From AC-32 sp963821495 (GTDB lineage Bacteria; Actinomycetota; Thermoleophilia; Gaiellales; Gaiellaceae): a stretch of 64,000 nt of DNA. The stretch covers positions 1,798,001 through 1,862,000 of the forward strand of contig CAWGEA010000003.1 of NCBI GenBank assembly GCA_963821495.1, given 5' to 3'. Every line of letters starts with the position of its first letter. Within the stretch, counting starts at the first letter, position 1. Under the pieces are notes generated by a model that saw nothing but the letters and a program-made list of their open reading frames with translations, was not told where the DNA came from and did no database searches. The translations under genes and the position numbers were made by a program. Of the stretch, positions 54,538 to 62,723 are shown piece by piece.

Positions 54538-54706
54538 GGCATTGTCCTGTGGCCGCTTTGGGAACGGCCGCACCGGCAGAGCCCGGCGCGGCCTCCAGGA
54601 CGGCATCGCAAGCGATGCCTCGGCCAGATCGTGAAGGAGAGGACCGCGTGAGCATTGTCCTGTGGCCGCTTCGGGAACGGGGCCACATCGTGAAGGAGGG
54701 GACGGC
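54508..54706. repeat. Triplicated nusB tail with palindromic spacer (relative of the 1863-2089 repeat)
   Basis: Three copies of a segment of about 30 bp, GGCCACATCGTGAAGGAG plus GGACCGCGTGA (starts 54508, 54622, 54681), each carrying the nusB end and a purine-rich ribosome site. Between copies 1 and 2 lies an 80-bp spacer with the hairpin GGCATCGC-AA-GCGATGCC (54602-54619). The spacer after copy 2 is a truncated version without it. The spacer is homologous to that at 1.9 kb (GGAACGG..., CCTCCAG, GGCATCGCAAGCGA). Confidence 0.85.
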
Positions 54707-54892
54707 GTGAGCGGCGCCGAGGAGCGGCTCAAGAGCGCGGAGGAGCTGCTCGACCGGCTCGAGCGCACGCGCGCGCGGCTCGAGGAGACGAAGGACCCCG
54801 ACGAGGCGATCGAGATCCTGACGGAGCTCTCGGAGATCGCCAAGGAGGTCGAGGCGCAGCTGCAAGAAGCCAAGCGGGAGGCGGAGGCATGA
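54707..54892 (+). CDS. Small coiled-coil protein at the xseB position
   Basis: 61 aa from a GTG at 54707, with GAAGGAGGGG 7 nt upstream provided by the third repeat copy. Entirely helical and charged (AEERLKSAEELLDRLERT, EIAKEVEAQLQEAKREAEA). In many Gram-positives xseB lies here, but the family features of XseB (the LExGxLSLEEAL pattern) are absent, so I do not name it xseB. It could be a diverged exonuclease VII small subunit or an unrelated helical protein. xseA is not in the window. Coupled (ATGA) to the prenyl synthase. Confidence 0.55.
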   Translation: MSGAEERLKSAEELLDRLERTRARLEETKDPDEAIEILTELSEIAKEVEAQLQEAKREAEA

Positions 54893-55659
54893 CTTCTCCC
54901 GAGGAGTTGCGCGAGCTCGTTGAGGCCTACCTCGCCGAGCTCGCACTGACGCCGGAGCTCGGCGGGCTCGACGCGTCCGTGCGCTACGCGTTGGAGGGCG
55001 GCGGCAAACGGGTGCGGCCGGTGCTGTGCCTCGCGACTGCCGAGGCCGCAGGCGCGGAGCCCGAGGCGGCGCTGCCGGCGGCCGCGGCGCTAGAGCTCGT
55101 GCACTCGTTCTCGCTCGTCCACGACGACCTGCCGGCTCTCGACGACGATGAGCTGCGTCGAGGGCGGCCGAGCACGTGGGCCCAGTTCGGCGAGGCGGTC
55201 GCCATCCTTGCCGGCGACGCACTACTCGGCGAGGCGCTGCGACTCGCGCTCTCCTACCCGTCGCCGGCCGTCGCACGCGAGCTCGTCCAGGCGACGCTCG
55301 GCATGATCGGCGGCCAGTACCTGGACATCACCGGGGGCGGCGACGACCTGGCGGCGCTGCACCGCCTGAAGACCGGCTGCCTGTTCTCGGCCTCGGTGGC
55401 CTGCGCCCTCTGGGTGGCGCAGGTGCCGCAGGCGGAGCAGAAGTCCTGGCGCGCGTTCGCCGACGAGGTCGGGCTGCTCTTCCAGATCGTCGACGACATC
55501 CTCGACGAGGACGGCTACCTGCTCGAGCACGGGCCGGAGGGGGCGCGGCAGCTTGCCGACGAGGCCGCCGAGCGAGCACAGGCGCGGCTCGCGGAGATCG
55601 AAGCCGACACGTCTGTGCTTGCCGGAATCGTCTCGGGGCTCGCGGCCAGGACCTCCTGA
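54889..55659 (+). CDS. ispA: Polyprenyl (farnesyl/geranyl-type) diphosphate synthase
   Basis: 256 aa, shorter than the usual 290-300. Condenses DMAPP and IPP. The first Asp-rich motif is SLVHDDLPALDDDELRRG (FARM), the second DDILDEDG (SARM; normally DDxxD), with GGGKRVRPVLCLA (IPP-binding) and QYLDI before the Lys region. The second motif has an extra acidic residue. Product length cannot be set from sequence. ATG at 54889 overlaps the previous stop. Its stop TGA overlaps a CTG that is the likely start of tlyA. Confidence 0.88.
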   Translation: MTSPEELRELVEAYLAELALTPELGGLDASVRYALEGGGKRVRPVLCLATAEAAGAEPEAALPAAAALELVHSFSLVHDDLPALDDDELRRGRPSTWAQFGEAVAILAGDALLGEALRLALSYPSPAVARELVQATLGMIGGQYLDITGGGDDLAALHRLKTGCLFSASVACALWVAQVPQAEQKSWRAFADEVGLLFQIVDDILDEDGYLLEHGPEGARQLADEAAERAQARLAEIEADTSVLAGIVSGLAARTS

Positions 55660-56417
55660 AGAAGCGCCTCGACGTGCTGCTGGTGGAGCGCGGCCTCGCC
55701 GAGAGCCGGGCCCAGGCGCAGGCGCTCGTGCTTGCGGGTCACGTGCCGGGGTACGAGAAGGCGGGGCAGCAGGTCGACGAGTCGGCCGAGTTGTCCGTGA
55801 CGCAGCCGGCGCGGTTCGTCTCGCGCGGCGGGGAGAAGCTCGCGCACGCGCTGGAGGCCTTCGGGGTCGACCCCGCCGGCTGCGACTGCCTCGACGTCGG
55901 CGCGTCCACCGGTGGGTTCACCGACGTGCTCCTGCAACGGGGCGCCGCGCGGGTGGTCGCGCTCGACGTCGGCTACGGGCAGCTGCATCCACGCATCCGC
56001 GGCGACGAGCGCGTCACCGTGCTCGAGCGACTGAACGTACGTGAGCTGCGAGAGCTGCCGTTCGCGCCGCAGCTCGTCGTCTGCGACGTCTCCTTCGTCG
56101 GCGTGGGCAAGGCGCTGCCGCCGGCGCTGGCGCTCGCGGCTTCCGGGTGGGAGGCGGTCGTGCTCGTGAAGCCGCAGTTCGAGGCGGCGCGTGCGGAAGG
56201 TCGGCGCGGCGTCGTGCGCGACCGCGCCGTATGGAGGCGCGTACTAGGCGAGGTCGCGCGGGAGGCCGCGGAGTGGGGGGCGCAAACCGTCGGCGTCGTA
56301 GACTCCGGACTGCCCGGCCCGAAGGGGAACCGCGAGTTCTTCCTGCATCTCGTCCAGCGCGAGCGGCCGGAGATTCCCGATGAGCTCGAGCACTGGATCG
56401 ACGATGCGACTGCGTGA
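55656..56417 (+). CDS. tlyA: TlyA family rRNA methyltransferase/hemolysin, probable CTG start
   Basis: 253 aa. 2'-O-methyltransferase of 16S/23S rRNA (mycobacterial TlyA; YqxC in Bacillus). The S4-like N-terminus KKRLDVLLVERGLAESRAQA is followed by a linker and the Rossmann methyltransferase (LDVGASTGGFTDVLLQ, ALDVGYGQL, VCDVSFVG, LVKPQFE). The family always begins with KKRLD at residues 2-5, and no ATG, GTG or TTG lies near. The frame opens cleanly at a CTG (55656) overlapping the ispA stop as CTGA, the same 4-bp coupling used elsewhere. I infer a rare CTG initiation codon. An error hiding a GTG is the alternative. Confidence 0.88.
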   Translation: MKKRLDVLLVERGLAESRAQAQALVLAGHVPGYEKAGQQVDESAELSVTQPARFVSRGGEKLAHALEAFGVDPAGCDCLDVGASTGGFTDVLLQRGAARVVALDVGYGQLHPRIRGDERVTVLERLNVRELRELPFAPQLVVCDVSFVGVGKALPPALALAASGWEAVVLVKPQFEAARAEGRRGVVRDRAVWRRVLGEVAREAAEWGAQTVGVVDSGLPGPKGNREFFLHLVQRERPEIPDELEHWIDDATA

Positions 56418-57240
56418 GGTGCGGCGTGCCGCCGTGATCACGCACGGGCACGCGAACCTCGTGCGCGAGCCGCTGGAGCGCCTGCGCGCCCTGGCGCAGG
56501 AGCGAGACGTCGAGCTCGTGCTGCCGGACGTCGAGATCGCGAAGCACGGCGATGGCTCGGCTGGCGACGTGCGGAGCGCCGATCTCGCGATCGTTCTGGG
56601 CGGCGACGGGACGATGCTCCGGGCGCTCAACACATTCCTCGACACCGACGTGCCGGTGCTCGGCGTGAACTTCGGCCGCGTCGGCTTCCTCGCGTCGGTG
56701 GAGGCGGAGGCGCTCGAGTCGGGCGTCGGCCGCGCGTTCGCCGGTGAGTTCGAGGTCGTCGAGCTGCCGGCGCTGGAGGCCACAGCCGGCGGCGGGCGCT
56801 GGCAGGCGGTGAACGACGTCGTCGTCACGAGCTCGACGCTCGGTCGGATGATCGAGCTCGGCTGGGCAATCGGCGGCGAGGACCTCGGGGAGCTGCCCTG
56901 CGACGGGCTGATCTGCTCGACCCCGTCGGGCTCCACCGCGTACAACCTCTCGAACGGCGGGCCGGTCCTGGTGTGGGGGCTTGACGCGATGGCGCTGACC
57001 TTCGTGGCGCCGCACTCGCTGCACGCCCGGCCGCTCGTCGTCCCGCGCGGGCGGGTGTTGACTGTGACCAACCGCACCGACGACGTCGAAGCGACGGTGC
57101 TCGCCGACGGGCAGCCCGTCCACGAGCTCGCACCGGGCGACCAGGTCGAGGCGCGACTATCGGAGGGGCGGAGCCTTCTCGCGACGCTTCCGGAGAGCAC
57201 GTTCTTCAGCCGCTACCGGCGTACGTTCGTCGCGGAGTGA
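56404..57240 (+). CDS. nadK: NAD kinase
   Basis: 278 aa from ATG 56404 (a GTG at 56419 also fits). Phosphorylates NAD to NADP. Signatures: the ATP-binding LGGDGTMLRAL, NFGRVGFLASV, NDVVVTSSTLGRM, ICSTPSGSTAYNLSNGGPVL and PLVVPRGRVLTV. The start overlaps tlyA by 14 bp if ATG is used. The order tlyA-nadK-recN matches Mycobacterium tuberculosis Rv1694-Rv1696. Confidence 0.94.
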   Translation: MRLREVRRAAVITHGHANLVREPLERLRALAQERDVELVLPDVEIAKHGDGSAGDVRSADLAIVLGGDGTMLRALNTFLDTDVPVLGVNFGRVGFLASVEAEALESGVGRAFAGEFEVVELPALEATAGGGRWQAVNDVVVTSSTLGRMIELGWAIGGEDLGELPCDGLICSTPSGSTAYNLSNGGPVLVWGLDAMALTFVAPHSLHARPLVVPRGRVLTVTNRTDDVEATVLADGQPVHELAPGDQVEARLSEGRSLLATLPESTFFSRYRRTFVAE

Positions 57241-57270
57241 ACCGGCACGAAATCGGCACGAACACGTCAC

Positions 57271-57298
57271 ACACTCGTGCGCCCGGGGCCGATACCGT
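57271..57298 (+). promoter_or_regulatory. Possible third member of the leader-promoter family
   Basis: GTGCGCC, 7 nt, then GATACCGT, resembling the core of the promoters at 24871 and 30559 but lacking the GGGGAGGAGG block. It lies in the 167-bp gap upstream of recN. Weak. Confidence 0.3.
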
Positions 57299-57395
57299 CC
57301 CTAACCCCCACCCACCCAGGGGCGCGCGCGTGAACAGAAGAGAGAGCGCCGGCACCTGTCGGTTTCCGCGGGTCGCCGCGCACTGCTTGCGGACG

Positions 57396-57401
57396 TAGCA
57401 T
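57396..57401 (+). promoter_or_regulatory. recN -10 element
   Basis: TAGCAT, 6 nt before the recN GTG at 57408; leaderless start likely. Confidence 0.45.
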
Positions 57402-57407
57402 CCAGGC

Positions 57408-59042
57408 GTGCTCAGGCGCCTCCGCATCGAGAACCTCGTCCTCATCCGGGACGCCGCGCTCGCTTTCGGGCCCGGCCTGAACGCCATCACGGGCGAAACC
57501 GGCGCCGGCAAGACGATCCTCGCGCAGGCGATCGGGCTCCTGCTCGGGGCCCGCGGCGACTCGGCGCTCGTCGGCCCCGACGGGGACGACGCCTACGTCG
57601 AGGCCGAGCTCGACCCGCCGCTCGGGTTCTTCGAGGACGACGAGCTGGCCGCGCTCGCCGAGCTCCGGCCCGAGGACGAGGACGGGCTCGTGCTCGCGCG
57701 CCGCGTCTTCCCCGACGGCCGCACGCGCGCCTACGCCTGGGGCCGCAGCGCCGCCCGCGAGGACGTCGCTGCCGCGGCCGAGCGCCTGATCGCGATGTCG
57801 GGTCAGTTCGAGCAGCGCCGCCTCGCGCGGCCGGCCTACCAGCTCGGCCTGCTCGACGTTTTCGCCGGCGACGAGCAGCAGCGCCGGCGCTCCGAGCTTC
57901 GCGCCGCGTGGCGCGAGCTCGCCGCGGCAAGGCGCCGCCACGACGAGCTGACCCAGAACGCCGCCGCCGCGGAGGCGCACCTTGCCGAGCTGCGGGCCCT
58001 GGTCGAGGACACCGAGGGCCTCGAGCCGAGCACCGAGGACGAGCTGCGAGGCGAGCGCGAGCGGCTGCGCCACGTAACCGAGCTGGCGGCGGGCGCGGCC
58101 GCGGCGGGCGAGGCGCTGGCGCCCGACGACGGCGAGGGCGCGGCCGGCCTCGCCGCAGTTGCCGAGCGGGCAGTCGCGCCGCTCGAGCGCCTCGCGCCGG
58201 AGCTCGAGCGCGCCGGGAACGAGCTGCGCGATGTCGAGCTGCGCCTGCGCGAGACGGCGTCCGAGCTGCGGGCGTTCCTCGCCTCGCTGGAAGCGGAGCC
58301 CGACCGGCTCGAGCACGTCGAGGCCGAGCTCGACCGCATTGCAGACGTGCGCAGGCGCTTCCGCTGCGAGACCTACGAGGAGTTGCTCGCGCGGGCCGCC
58401 GAGGCGCGCAACGAGCTGCAGGCGCTCGACGCCGGCTCCGATCCCGTCGCGGCGGCGGCACACGCCCTCGCCGACGCGGAGGCCCGCACGAAGAAGCTCG
58501 CCGGCGAGCTGCGGACGGCCCGCAACGCGGCCGCCGAACCCTTCGCGGCCGCGGTCGCCGAGGAGCTGCGCGGCATCGGCCTCGGCGACGGCGAGTTCCG
58601 CGTCGAGCTGCGCGAGCGTGACCCCGGCCACACCGGGGCCGACGAGTCCGTCTTCCTGATCCGGCCGAACCCCGGCCTCCCGTTCGCGCCCGCGGCGGAG
58701 ACGGCCTCGGGGGGCGAGCTCTCGCGCATCGCGCTCGCGATCGCCGCCGTCGGCGGCGGCGAGACCATCGTCTTCGACGAGATCGACGCTGGCATCGGCG
58801 GCCAGACCGCGCACGCGGTCGCCGAGACGCTGCGCCGCCTCGCCGGCCGCGCGCAGGTGATCACGATCACGCACCTGCCGCAGATCGCGTCGGTCGCGGA
58901 GCGGCACTTCCGGGTCGAGAAGGTGCCGGGCGACCCGACGCACACCAGGATCGAGGAACTCGCCGAGGGCGAGCGGCGCGACGAGCTGACGCGGATGCTC
59001 GGTGGCGAGCAGTTCATCTCCGCCGTCCAGCAGGAGCGATGA
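57408..59042 (+). CDS. recN: DNA repair protein RecN (SMC-like)
   Basis: 544 aa ABC-type ATPase that gathers broken DNA ends. Walker A GETGAGKTILAQAIG at about residue 28, a long coiled coil (about 160-360), signature SGGELSRIALAIA and Walker B ETIVFDEIDAGIGGQTA, followed by ITHLPQIA. GTG at 57408 follows a TAGCAT -10. Its stop overlaps steA as ATGA. Confidence 0.95.
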   Translation: MLRRLRIENLVLIRDAALAFGPGLNAITGETGAGKTILAQAIGLLLGARGDSALVGPDGDDAYVEAELDPPLGFFEDDELAALAELRPEDEDGLVLARRVFPDGRTRAYAWGRSAAREDVAAAAERLIAMSGQFEQRRLARPAYQLGLLDVFAGDEQQRRRSELRAAWRELAAARRRHDELTQNAAAAEAHLAELRALVEDTEGLEPSTEDELRGERERLRHVTELAAGAAAAGEALAPDDGEGAAGLAAVAERAVAPLERLAPELERAGNELRDVELRLRETASELRAFLASLEAEPDRLEHVEAELDRIADVRRRFRCETYEELLARAAEARNELQALDAGSDPVAAAAHALADAEARTKKLAGELRTARNAAAEPFAAAVAEELRGIGLGDGEFRVELRERDPGHTGADESVFLIRPNPGLPFAPAAETASGGELSRIALAIAAVGGGETIVFDEIDAGIGGQTAHAVAETLRRLAGRAQVITITHLPQIASVAERHFRVEKVPGDPTHTRIEELAEGERRDELTRMLGGEQFISAVQQER

Positions 59043-60172
59043 GCTTCATCGAGTTCACCGGGCGAGCCCGCCTGGGCAAGCGGACGAAGAACCTCGTCAG
59101 CCGCCTCGGCCCCGACGACGTCGCGATCATCGACCACCAGGACATCGACCGCGTCTCGGCCGAGGAGCTGCTCGACTCGGGCGTCCGCGTCGTCGTGAAC
59201 GTCTCGCAGTCGCAGACCGGACGCTTCCCGAACCCCGGGCCGCTGCTGCTCGTTCGCGGCGGCGTGCGCCTGATCGACGCTCCGGGCGCGATGCTCTTCG
59301 ACGAGCTGAGCGACGGCGAAAACGTCACCGTCCGGGGATCGAGCGTCTTCCGCAACGGCACCTGCCTCGCGAACGGCCGCTCGCTGGCCGCCGAGGATCT
59401 CGGCCGTGCGCTCGCCGAGCAGCAGGGGCGCGTCACGGAAGCGCTCGAGGGCTTCGCCGAGAACACGCTTCGGTACCTGCGCGACGAGGGCCGTCTGCTC
59501 ACACAGGGGATCGACTTCCCGCCGCTCGAGACGCGCTTCCGGGAGCGGCACGCGCTCGTGGTGGCGCGCGGCCCGGGCCACAAGCGCGACCTCGCGATCG
59601 TCAGGCCGTACGTACGGGACTTCAAACCGGTGCTGGTGGGCGTCGACGGCGGCGCCGACGCGCTGTTGGCCGCGGGGATGAAGCCGCACGTGATCGTGGG
59701 CGACATGGACTCCGTCTCGGACGACGCGCTGCGCAGCGGCGCCGAGCTCGTGGTTCACGCCTACCGTGACGGCGCCGCGCCCGGCGCCCCGCGGCTCGAG
59801 CGCCTCGGCCTCACGTATATGACCGTCTCGGCGCCCGGGATCAGCGAGGACATCGCGCTGCTGCTCGCCTTCGAGAAGGGCGCCGAGCTGATCGTCGCCG
59901 TCGGGACGCACTTCAACCTGACCGAGTTTCTCGAGCGCGACCGTGCGGGGATGTCCTCGACCTTCGTGACGCGCCTGAAGGTGGGGGAGATCCTGATCGA
60001 CGCGAAGGGCGTCTCTCGCCTCGTCAGCCGCCAGGTCGGTCTCTGGCCGTTGATCCTGTTCGCTGCCGCCGGCCTCGGCGCTGTCGTCGTGGCGATCGTC
60101 GCGTCCCCCGGGCTGCGCCACTTCATCGGCCTGCTCAGCCAGCGCATCCGCGACCTCCTCGGCCTCGGCTAG
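59039..60172 (+). CDS. steA: SteA-like cytokinetic ring protein
   Basis: 377 aa. The actinobacterial SteA family (Corynebacterium, and the Rv1697 position in M. tuberculosis) acts with SteB in cell separation. N-terminal segment RARLGKRTKNLVSRLGPDDVAIIDHQDIDRVSAEELL, then a thiamin-pyrophosphokinase-like fold (VGVDGGADALLAAGMKPHVIVGDMDSVSDDALRSGAELVVHA in pieces) and a C-terminal transmembrane helix (LILFAAAGLGAVVVAIVAS). ATG overlaps recN. Family and context agree. Confidence 0.88.
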   Translation: MSFIEFTGRARLGKRTKNLVSRLGPDDVAIIDHQDIDRVSAEELLDSGVRVVVNVSQSQTGRFPNPGPLLLVRGGVRLIDAPGAMLFDELSDGENVTVRGSSVFRNGTCLANGRSLAAEDLGRALAEQQGRVTEALEGFAENTLRYLRDEGRLLTQGIDFPPLETRFRERHALVVARGPGHKRDLAIVRPYVRDFKPVLVGVDGGADALLAAGMKPHVIVGDMDSVSDDALRSGAELVVHAYRDGAAPGAPRLERLGLTYMTVSAPGISEDIALLLAFEKGAELIVAVGTHFNLTEFLERDRAGMSSTFVTRLKVGEILIDAKGVSRLVSRQVGLWPLILFAAAGLGAVVVAIVASPGLRHFIGLLSQRIRDLLGLG

Positions 60173-60177
60173 CGGCG

Positions 60178-60600
60178 ATGCCGAGGTACGCCGCGACCCG
60201 CGAGCTGCTCGCGCCCCTCGAGGACGTCTGGCTCTTTCTGGCCGAGCCGCGGCACTTCTCGGACTGGTGGCCGGGAGTCGCGAGCGTGACGCCGGATCGC
60301 CGAGGCCTCGCACCCGCCGCGCGCTGGAAGCTGCACGCGCCGATGCGGCCCGGGCTCCTGCGCCGGCCGGGGTCCGAGTCGACGCTGATGGTGATCGACG
60401 TCGAGCCCATGTCGCGGGTGACGTGGTACATGACCAGTGAGCGGCTCGACGTCGAGCTCAGGCTCTCCGACGCGGGGCAGCACCATACGCGCGCCGAGCT
60501 GATCGTGAGCGCGCCGTTCCTCGCCGGCCCGCGCCGTTCGTTGCCGCGGAACGCGCTCAACCGGCTCTACGCCTTGTGCCAGACTGCTGCCGAGCTCTGA
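60178..60600 (+). CDS. SRPBCC/START-fold protein
   Basis: 140 aa, probably a single hydrophobic-ligand-binding alpha/beta fold: RYAATRELLAPLEDVWLFLAEPRHFSDWWPGV at the start, RVTWYMTSERLDVELRL and a long C-terminal helix (RSLPRNALNRLYALCQTAAEL). Polyketide cyclase-like in outline. No catalytic assignment. It is inserted between steA and the mctB-like gene, 5 bp after the former. Confidence 0.75.
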   Translation: MPRYAATRELLAPLEDVWLFLAEPRHFSDWWPGVASVTPDRRGLAPAARWKLHAPMRPGLLRRPGSESTLMVIDVEPMSRVTWYMTSERLDVELRLSDAGQHHTRAELIVSAPFLAGPRRSLPRNALNRLYALCQTAAEL

Positions 60601-60601
60601 G

Positions 60602-61489
60602 ATGTTCGACCTTCGCTACCACGTCGCGTCGCTCGCGGCCGTTTTCCTCGCGCTGATCATCGGGATCCTGGTCGGCGTCGGCATCTCCGGGCCTGTCGAC
60701 AGCACGAAGACGAAGCTGCTCGAGGAGCAGGTCGCGAACCTGCAGAGCCGGCTCGACCAGACCGCGACGCAGACGACCGACTTCGCGCGCGAGCAGCAGG
60801 CCGCGCGCACCTTCATCAACGAGGCCTATCCGGTGCTGGTGCGGAACCGCCTGCGCGGGAAACAGGTCGCGGTCGTCTTCGTCGGCTCCGTGGACCCAGG
60901 CGTCGTGAAGGCGGTCAACCAGCTGCTCTTGGACGCCGGCGCACAGCAGCTCAGGCTGCGGGCGTTGAAGGTGCCGATCGACGTGCGCCAGTTCGACAGC
61001 GCCCTCCAGGGTCAACCCGCGGCCGCCGGGCTTGTCGGCAAGAGTCACGTCGAGGATCTGGGCCGCGCGCTCGGCCAGGAGCTGGTTCTCGGCGGGGACA
61101 CGCCGCTCTGGAACGCCCTCACCGACGCCACGCCCCTCGTCGAGCAGCGGGCCGGCGGGAGCAAGAGCCCGGCCGACGGCGTGGTCGTCGTCCGCACCAC
61201 CACACCCCAGCGCGGGGCGACGAGCCGCTTCCTGCTCGGCCTGTACTCCGGCCTCAACTCGGCGGCCGCGCCCGCGGTCGGCGTCGAGCGGACCGACGCT
61301 GCAAACTCGGCGACGAAGGTCTTCGCCCAGGCCGGGCTCTCGACGGTGGACGACGTGGACACGCGGGTCGGCATGCTTTCGGTCGTGCTGCTGCTCGCGG
61401 GTGCGCCGTCGGGGCAGTACGGCGTGAAGGACTCGGCCGGTGGCGGCGCGTTGCCACCGATGCCGACGCCCGCCGGCACGGGTGGCTGA
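60602..61489 (+). CDS. MctB/SteB-like membrane protein (copper transporter family)
   Basis: 295 aa. N-terminal FDLRYHVASLAAVFLALIIGILVGVGI is the diagnostic membrane segment of the MctB/SteB family (Rv1698 position in M. tuberculosis). It is followed by a coiled coil (KLLEEQVANLQSRLDQTATQ) and an extracytoplasmic domain. Reported roles are copper efflux (MctB) or cell separation (SteB); the steA neighbour favours the latter. ATG at 60602, 1 bp after the SRPBCC gene stop. Confidence 0.85.
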   Translation: MFDLRYHVASLAAVFLALIIGILVGVGISGPVDSTKTKLLEEQVANLQSRLDQTATQTTDFAREQQAARTFINEAYPVLVRNRLRGKQVAVVFVGSVDPGVVKAVNQLLLDAGAQQLRLRALKVPIDVRQFDSALQGQPAAAGLVGKSHVEDLGRALGQELVLGGDTPLWNALTDATPLVEQRAGGSKSPADGVVVVRTTTPQRGATSRFLLGLYSGLNSAAAPAVGVERTDAANSATKVFAQAGLSTVDDVDTRVGMLSVVLLLAGAPSGQYGVKDSAGGGALPPMPTPAGTGG

Positions 61490-62723
61490 GCCGCTCACGA
61501 TCCTGATCGCGGCGCGTGACGAGGAGGCGCGGATCGGGGCCACCGTGGAGGCACTGCGGCGCGCCTTTCCCGATGCCGAGGTGGTCGTGGCCGACGACGG
61601 CTCGCGCGACTCGACTGCCGCAGTGGCCGAACGTGCCGGCGCACGGGTCGTCCGCCTGCCGCGGCTCGGCAAGGGGCAGGCGCTGAGCCTTGCCGAGCGC
61701 GAGGCCGCTCCGGGCGCGCTGCTGCTCTGCGACGCCGACCTCGACGGCGATCTCGCGCCGCTCGTCGAGAACGGTGTCGACCTCGCGATCGCGGTCTTCG
61801 CCGAGCGGCAGGGTGGCGGCTTCGGCATCGCCAAGCGCAGCGCCCGCGCGCTGATCCGGGCGCTTTGCCGCTTCGACGCGCGGGAGCCACTCTCGGGCCA
61901 GCGCGCGCTCTCGCAGGCGGCGCGGGAGGCGTGCTTCCCGCTCGCGCCCGGGTTCGGCTGCGAGGTGCGGATGACGATCGACGCCGCCCGCGCCGGTCTC
62001 AGGGTCGAGGAGCGTGAGCTGCCGCTGCGCCACCGCGCCACCGGCCGGGACGCACGCGGGTTCCTGCAGCGCGGCCGCCAGCTGCTCGACGCCGTGCTCG
62101 CCTGCGGCCCGACCGCGACCAACCACCGCGGCCTGCGGCTCCCGCTCGTGGGCGCGCTCGTCGTGCTCGGGGGCGCGCGTGCCCCGGGACGTATGCGGCT
62201 CGGCGTCGCCGCGGCAGTGGGCCTCGGCCTCGCCGACGACCTCTGGAGCGGTCCCGAGCGCGGCTTCCGCGCCCACTTCGGCCGCGGCTCGACGACGGGC
62301 GTCGTCAAGGCCGTCGGCATCCCGGTCGCGGCCTTCGCCGTCACCCGCTCCCTCCGCGCGGCCACGCTCGTCGGCCTCGCCGCGAACTCGCTGAACCAGC
62401 TCGACACGCGTCCGGGCCGTGCGCTGAAGGCCTTCCTCGCGGGCGCCGCGCTCGTCCGCGGGCCGGCGAAAACATGGGTCCCGATCGCCGTCCTGCTCGC
62501 TCCCTACGATCTCCGCGAGATGACGATGCTCGGAGACGCGGGGGCGAACGGTCTGGGGGCCGTGCTAGGTTTTGGATCCGTGAGCAAACTCACGGCCAGG
62601 GGTCAGGTCCTTTCGATTGCAGCGCTCGCGGCTCTCACCGTTGTCGGCGAGACGCGCTCCCTCGGCGCGCTGATCGAGCGCACTCCCGTTCTCGCCCGGC
62701 TCGACGCGTGGGGTCGCCCGTAG
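61482..62723 (+). CDS. GT2 glycosyltransferase fused to a polytopic membrane domain
   Basis: 413 aa. Residues 1-220 are a GT-A glycosyltransferase: EPLTILIAARDEEARIGATVEAL, EVVVADDGSRDST and LLLCDADLDGD (the DxD). The rest is hydrophobic and resembles MraY/WecA-type phospho-sugar transferases in part: LADDLWSGPERGFRAHFGRG, and MTMLGDAGANGLGAVLGFGS, which mirrors the GDxGAN motif. The combination could transfer a sugar to or from undecaprenyl phosphate. GTG at 61482 overlaps mctB by 8 bp. Its TAG overlaps the pyrG GTG. The fusion sits in the envelope-division cluster. Confidence 0.75.
   Translation: MAEPLTILIAARDEEARIGATVEALRRAFPDAEVVVADDGSRDSTAAVAERAGARVVRLPRLGKGQALSLAEREAAPGALLLCDADLDGDLAPLVENGVDLAIAVFAERQGGGFGIAKRSARALIRALCRFDAREPLSGQRALSQAAREACFPLAPGFGCEVRMTIDAARAGLRVEERELPLRHRATGRDARGFLQRGRQLLDAVLACGPTATNHRGLRLPLVGALVVLGGARAPGRMRLGVAAAVGLGLADDLWSGPERGFRAHFGRGSTTGVVKAVGIPVAAFAVTRSLRAATLVGLAANSLNQLDTRPGRALKAFLAGAALVRGPAKTWVPIAVLLAPYDLREMTMLGDAGANGLGAVLGFGSVSKLTARGQVLSIAALAALTVVGETRSLGALIERTPVLARLDAWGRP

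Noticed and set aside
54707..54892. Naming the small helical gene xseB from position alone
   Set aside because: The sequence lacks recognisable XseB motifs; synteny alone is not enough.
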